NCBI RefSeq assembly: GCF_021530565.1
Contig: NZ_JAKGBI010000025.1
Span: 62,001 to 126,000 of the forward strand
Reading direction: 5' to 3'
DNA length: 64,000 bases
Origin: Pseudoalteromonas sp. SMS1
Lineage (GTDB): Bacteria; Pseudomonadota; Gammaproteobacteria; Enterobacterales; Alteromonadaceae
Position 1 is the first letter of the stretch, and each line of letters opens with the position of its first letter. A model generated the notes under the pieces. That model made no database searches. It worked only from the letters and a program-made list of their open reading frames with translations, and had not been told where the DNA came from. The position numbers were made by a program, and so were the translations under genes. Positions 62,617 to 64,000 of the stretch are shown in pieces.

Positions 62617-64000
62617 TGGGAAAGAGCAATACGTCCCCAGAATATTTGATTGAGGCAATCAATCGAACAGATGTTGGTATGATTGTCATCGACAGTGAAA
62701 GAAGAATATTGTTTATTAATGATTGGATAAAAATTCATGCCACCGTTGAAGGAGCCGTTGAAGATAAGTTTATCCATGAAGTGTTTCCAGATCTACCACC
62801 GCGCCTGAATAAAGCTATGGAGAAAGCACTAAGCCTACGACGTGCAGCTATCTTGTCAAATAAACTGAACCCTGCCCCCTTCCCATTTTATCGTGACAAA
62901 CAATCCTTAACAGAACGTACGCTGATCTCTCAAGTCGTCAAAATTAAACCCATTAACGTTACCGAGCAATTTTGCTTGATAGAAATAATCGACATATCTG
63001 AGAGCGTAAACCGCGAAACAGCCCTGCACCAACTCGCCAGTGAAGCGCAACTCAAAGCCGAACAAATTGAGGCACAAGAAAAGCGAATCAGGGGCATATT
63101 TGAGAGTGTAAAAGACGCCATTATTATCGTTGATGCGGGCGGCAGCATACAGATGTTTAACCACACCGCCAACGAACTGCTAAATAGCGCGTCAACCTCC
63201 TTAAGCAACATCAATCTTCACCAATTTCTCAAAGATAAAAATAAACCGTTGTCTGATGAAAATGGCGGCGTGAATCAGATGGCAGCTATGTTGCCGCTTT
63301 GGGCTAAATACGCTGACTCTATAGAATTAGAAGTGACCCCAAGTGGTCAAGATGGGAGCTTTTTTGCAGAGCTTTCCGTCAGTACTGTCGAGCTGTCAGA
63401 GCAGCGCCACTTTGTTGTTGTTTTGAGAGACATAACAGAACGAAAACAATATGAACAACAGCTGGAAACCATGGCTAAGTTTGATGAACTTACCAGTTTA
63501 CCAAACCGCACCCTTTTGATGGACAGAATCCAATCTGCAATAGGTAGGGCCAAACGCTTTGATAACAATGTCGCCATTTTATTTTTAGACTTGGATCGCT
63601 TCAAAATCATTAACGATACGCTGGGCCATGATATTGGCGACAAACTCCTACAATCTGTTTCAACCAGACTCAATGAAGGTATTAGAGATCTGGACACTGT
63701 GGCGAGGCTTGGCGGGGATGAATTCGTTATCTTGTTAGAGAATTTAGAGCACAAAGAGCATGCTGCCCGTGTCGCTGAAAAAATAGTGACTCTATTTGAG
63801 CCTGCTTTCGATATTGATGGACATCAACTGTTCGTAACAGGGAGTTTGGGCATAGCGACCTACCCTGAAAGTGGTGAAACAGCCTATGACCTCATTAAAT
63901 GTGCTGATACCGCAATGTATGCAGTGAAAGACTCATCACGTAATAACTACATGTTCTTTTCTGAAAAGATGAACGAAAATGCTAAAAAACGTTTGGAGCT
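62616..64000 (+). CDS. PAS-GGDEF diguanylate cyclase, 3' end cut by window
   Basis: At least 461 residues, open to the right edge. Two PAS-like sensor regions lie at about 5-120 and 150-275 with RDITERKQYEQQ linking to a GGDEF domain (about 285 onward). The active motif GGDEF is at residues 366-370 in ARLGGDEFVILLENL, and an inhibitory I-site RDLD is at 357-360, so it should make c-di-GMP with product feedback. An EAL domain may follow beyond the window. The start ATG overlaps the CheC stop (TAATG). Confidence 0.93.
   Translation, partial: MGKSNTSPEYLIEAINRTDVGMIVIDSERRILFINDWIKIHATVEGAVEDKFIHEVFPDLPPRLNKAMEKALSLRRAAILSNKLNPAPFPFYRDKQSLTERTLISQVVKIKPINVTEQFCLIEIIDISESVNRETALHQLASEAQLKAEQIEAQEKRIRGIFESVKDAIIIVDAGGSIQMFNHTANELLNSASTSLSNINLHQFLKDKNKPLSDENGGVNQMAAMLPLWAKYADSIELEVTPSGQDGSFFAELSVSTVELSEQRHFVVVLRDITERKQYEQQLETMAKFDELTSLPNRTLLMDRIQSAIGRAKRFDNNVAILFLDLDRFKIINDTLGHDIGDKLLQSVSTRLNEGIRDLDTVARLGGDEFVILLENLEHKEHAARVAEKIVTLFEPAFDIDGHQLFVTGSLGIATYPESGETAYDLIKCADTAMYAVKDSSRNNYMFFSEKMNENAKKRLE

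Noticed and set aside
1..64000. Search for CRISPR arrays, tRNA/rRNA genes, transposases, integrases, origins
   Set aside because: No repeat-spacer pattern, RNA gene, or mobile-element gene could be supported by eye; the long inverted repeat at 29096 is reported separately.

Overview
The window looks like a chromosomal segment of a marine gammaproteobacterium close to Pseudoalteromonas or another member of the Alteromonadales. This rests on moderate-to-low G+C, the paired liu/ivd branched-chain amino acid catabolism clusters with a MerR-type LiuR regulator (a layout known from Shewanella and Pseudoalteromonas), an RsmF-type rRNA methyltransferase, and many secreted peptidases and large lipoproteins. 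The assignment is inferred from gene content. I see no rRNA, tRNA, CRISPR array, transposase or prophage.

Positions 1-2.6 kb hold a pirin cut by the window edge, a hydrolase-OsmC fusion and a small lipoprotein. Positions 2.8-19.3 kb form one metabolic block. On the minus strand the ivd cluster (thiolase, mmsA, acyl-CoA dehydrogenase, enoyl-CoA hydratase, 3-hydroxyisobutyryl-CoA hydrolase, mmsB, SDR) degrades valine and isoleucine. Divergently, liuR-liuABCDE and a two-subunit CoA transferase degrade leucine to acetoacetate and acetyl-CoA. TTTACG/CGTAAA palindromes between the two arms are likely LiuR operators. A terminator and a perfect inverted repeat inside the ivd arm suggest that it is at least two transcription units.

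Positions 19.5-29.1 kb hold htpX, a chemoreceptor, an arsJ/GAPDH pair for arsenate efflux, a short orphan peptide with a double-glycine leader, rsmF, a ParD-like/methionine aminopeptidase operon and a small membrane protein. After an 0.8 kb gene-poor stretch, 29.9-51.2 kb is mostly exported proteins: a solute-binding protein, M1, S9 and S8 peptidases, a calcium-repeat lipoprotein, an MBL-fold hydrolase divergent from an HxlR regulator, a DJ-1-like protein lacking its cysteine, a TPR sensor kinase and an H-type-lectin/fibrinogen-domain protein.

The most unusual locus is at 52.6-56.8 kb. A ferritin-like protein with a cysteine-rich C-terminal part is followed by tightly coupled genes for a DUF692 (MNIO) enzyme and a DUF2063 partner, the enzyme pair that modifies cysteines in methanobactin-type and bufferin-type peptides. 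Here the apparent substrate is a 763-residue protein with its own predicted metal-binding domain, not a short precursor peptide. The window ends with a large FG-GAP lipoprotein, a small membrane protein, and a CheC-type phosphatase overlapping a PAS-GGDEF diguanylate cyclase that runs off the right edge.
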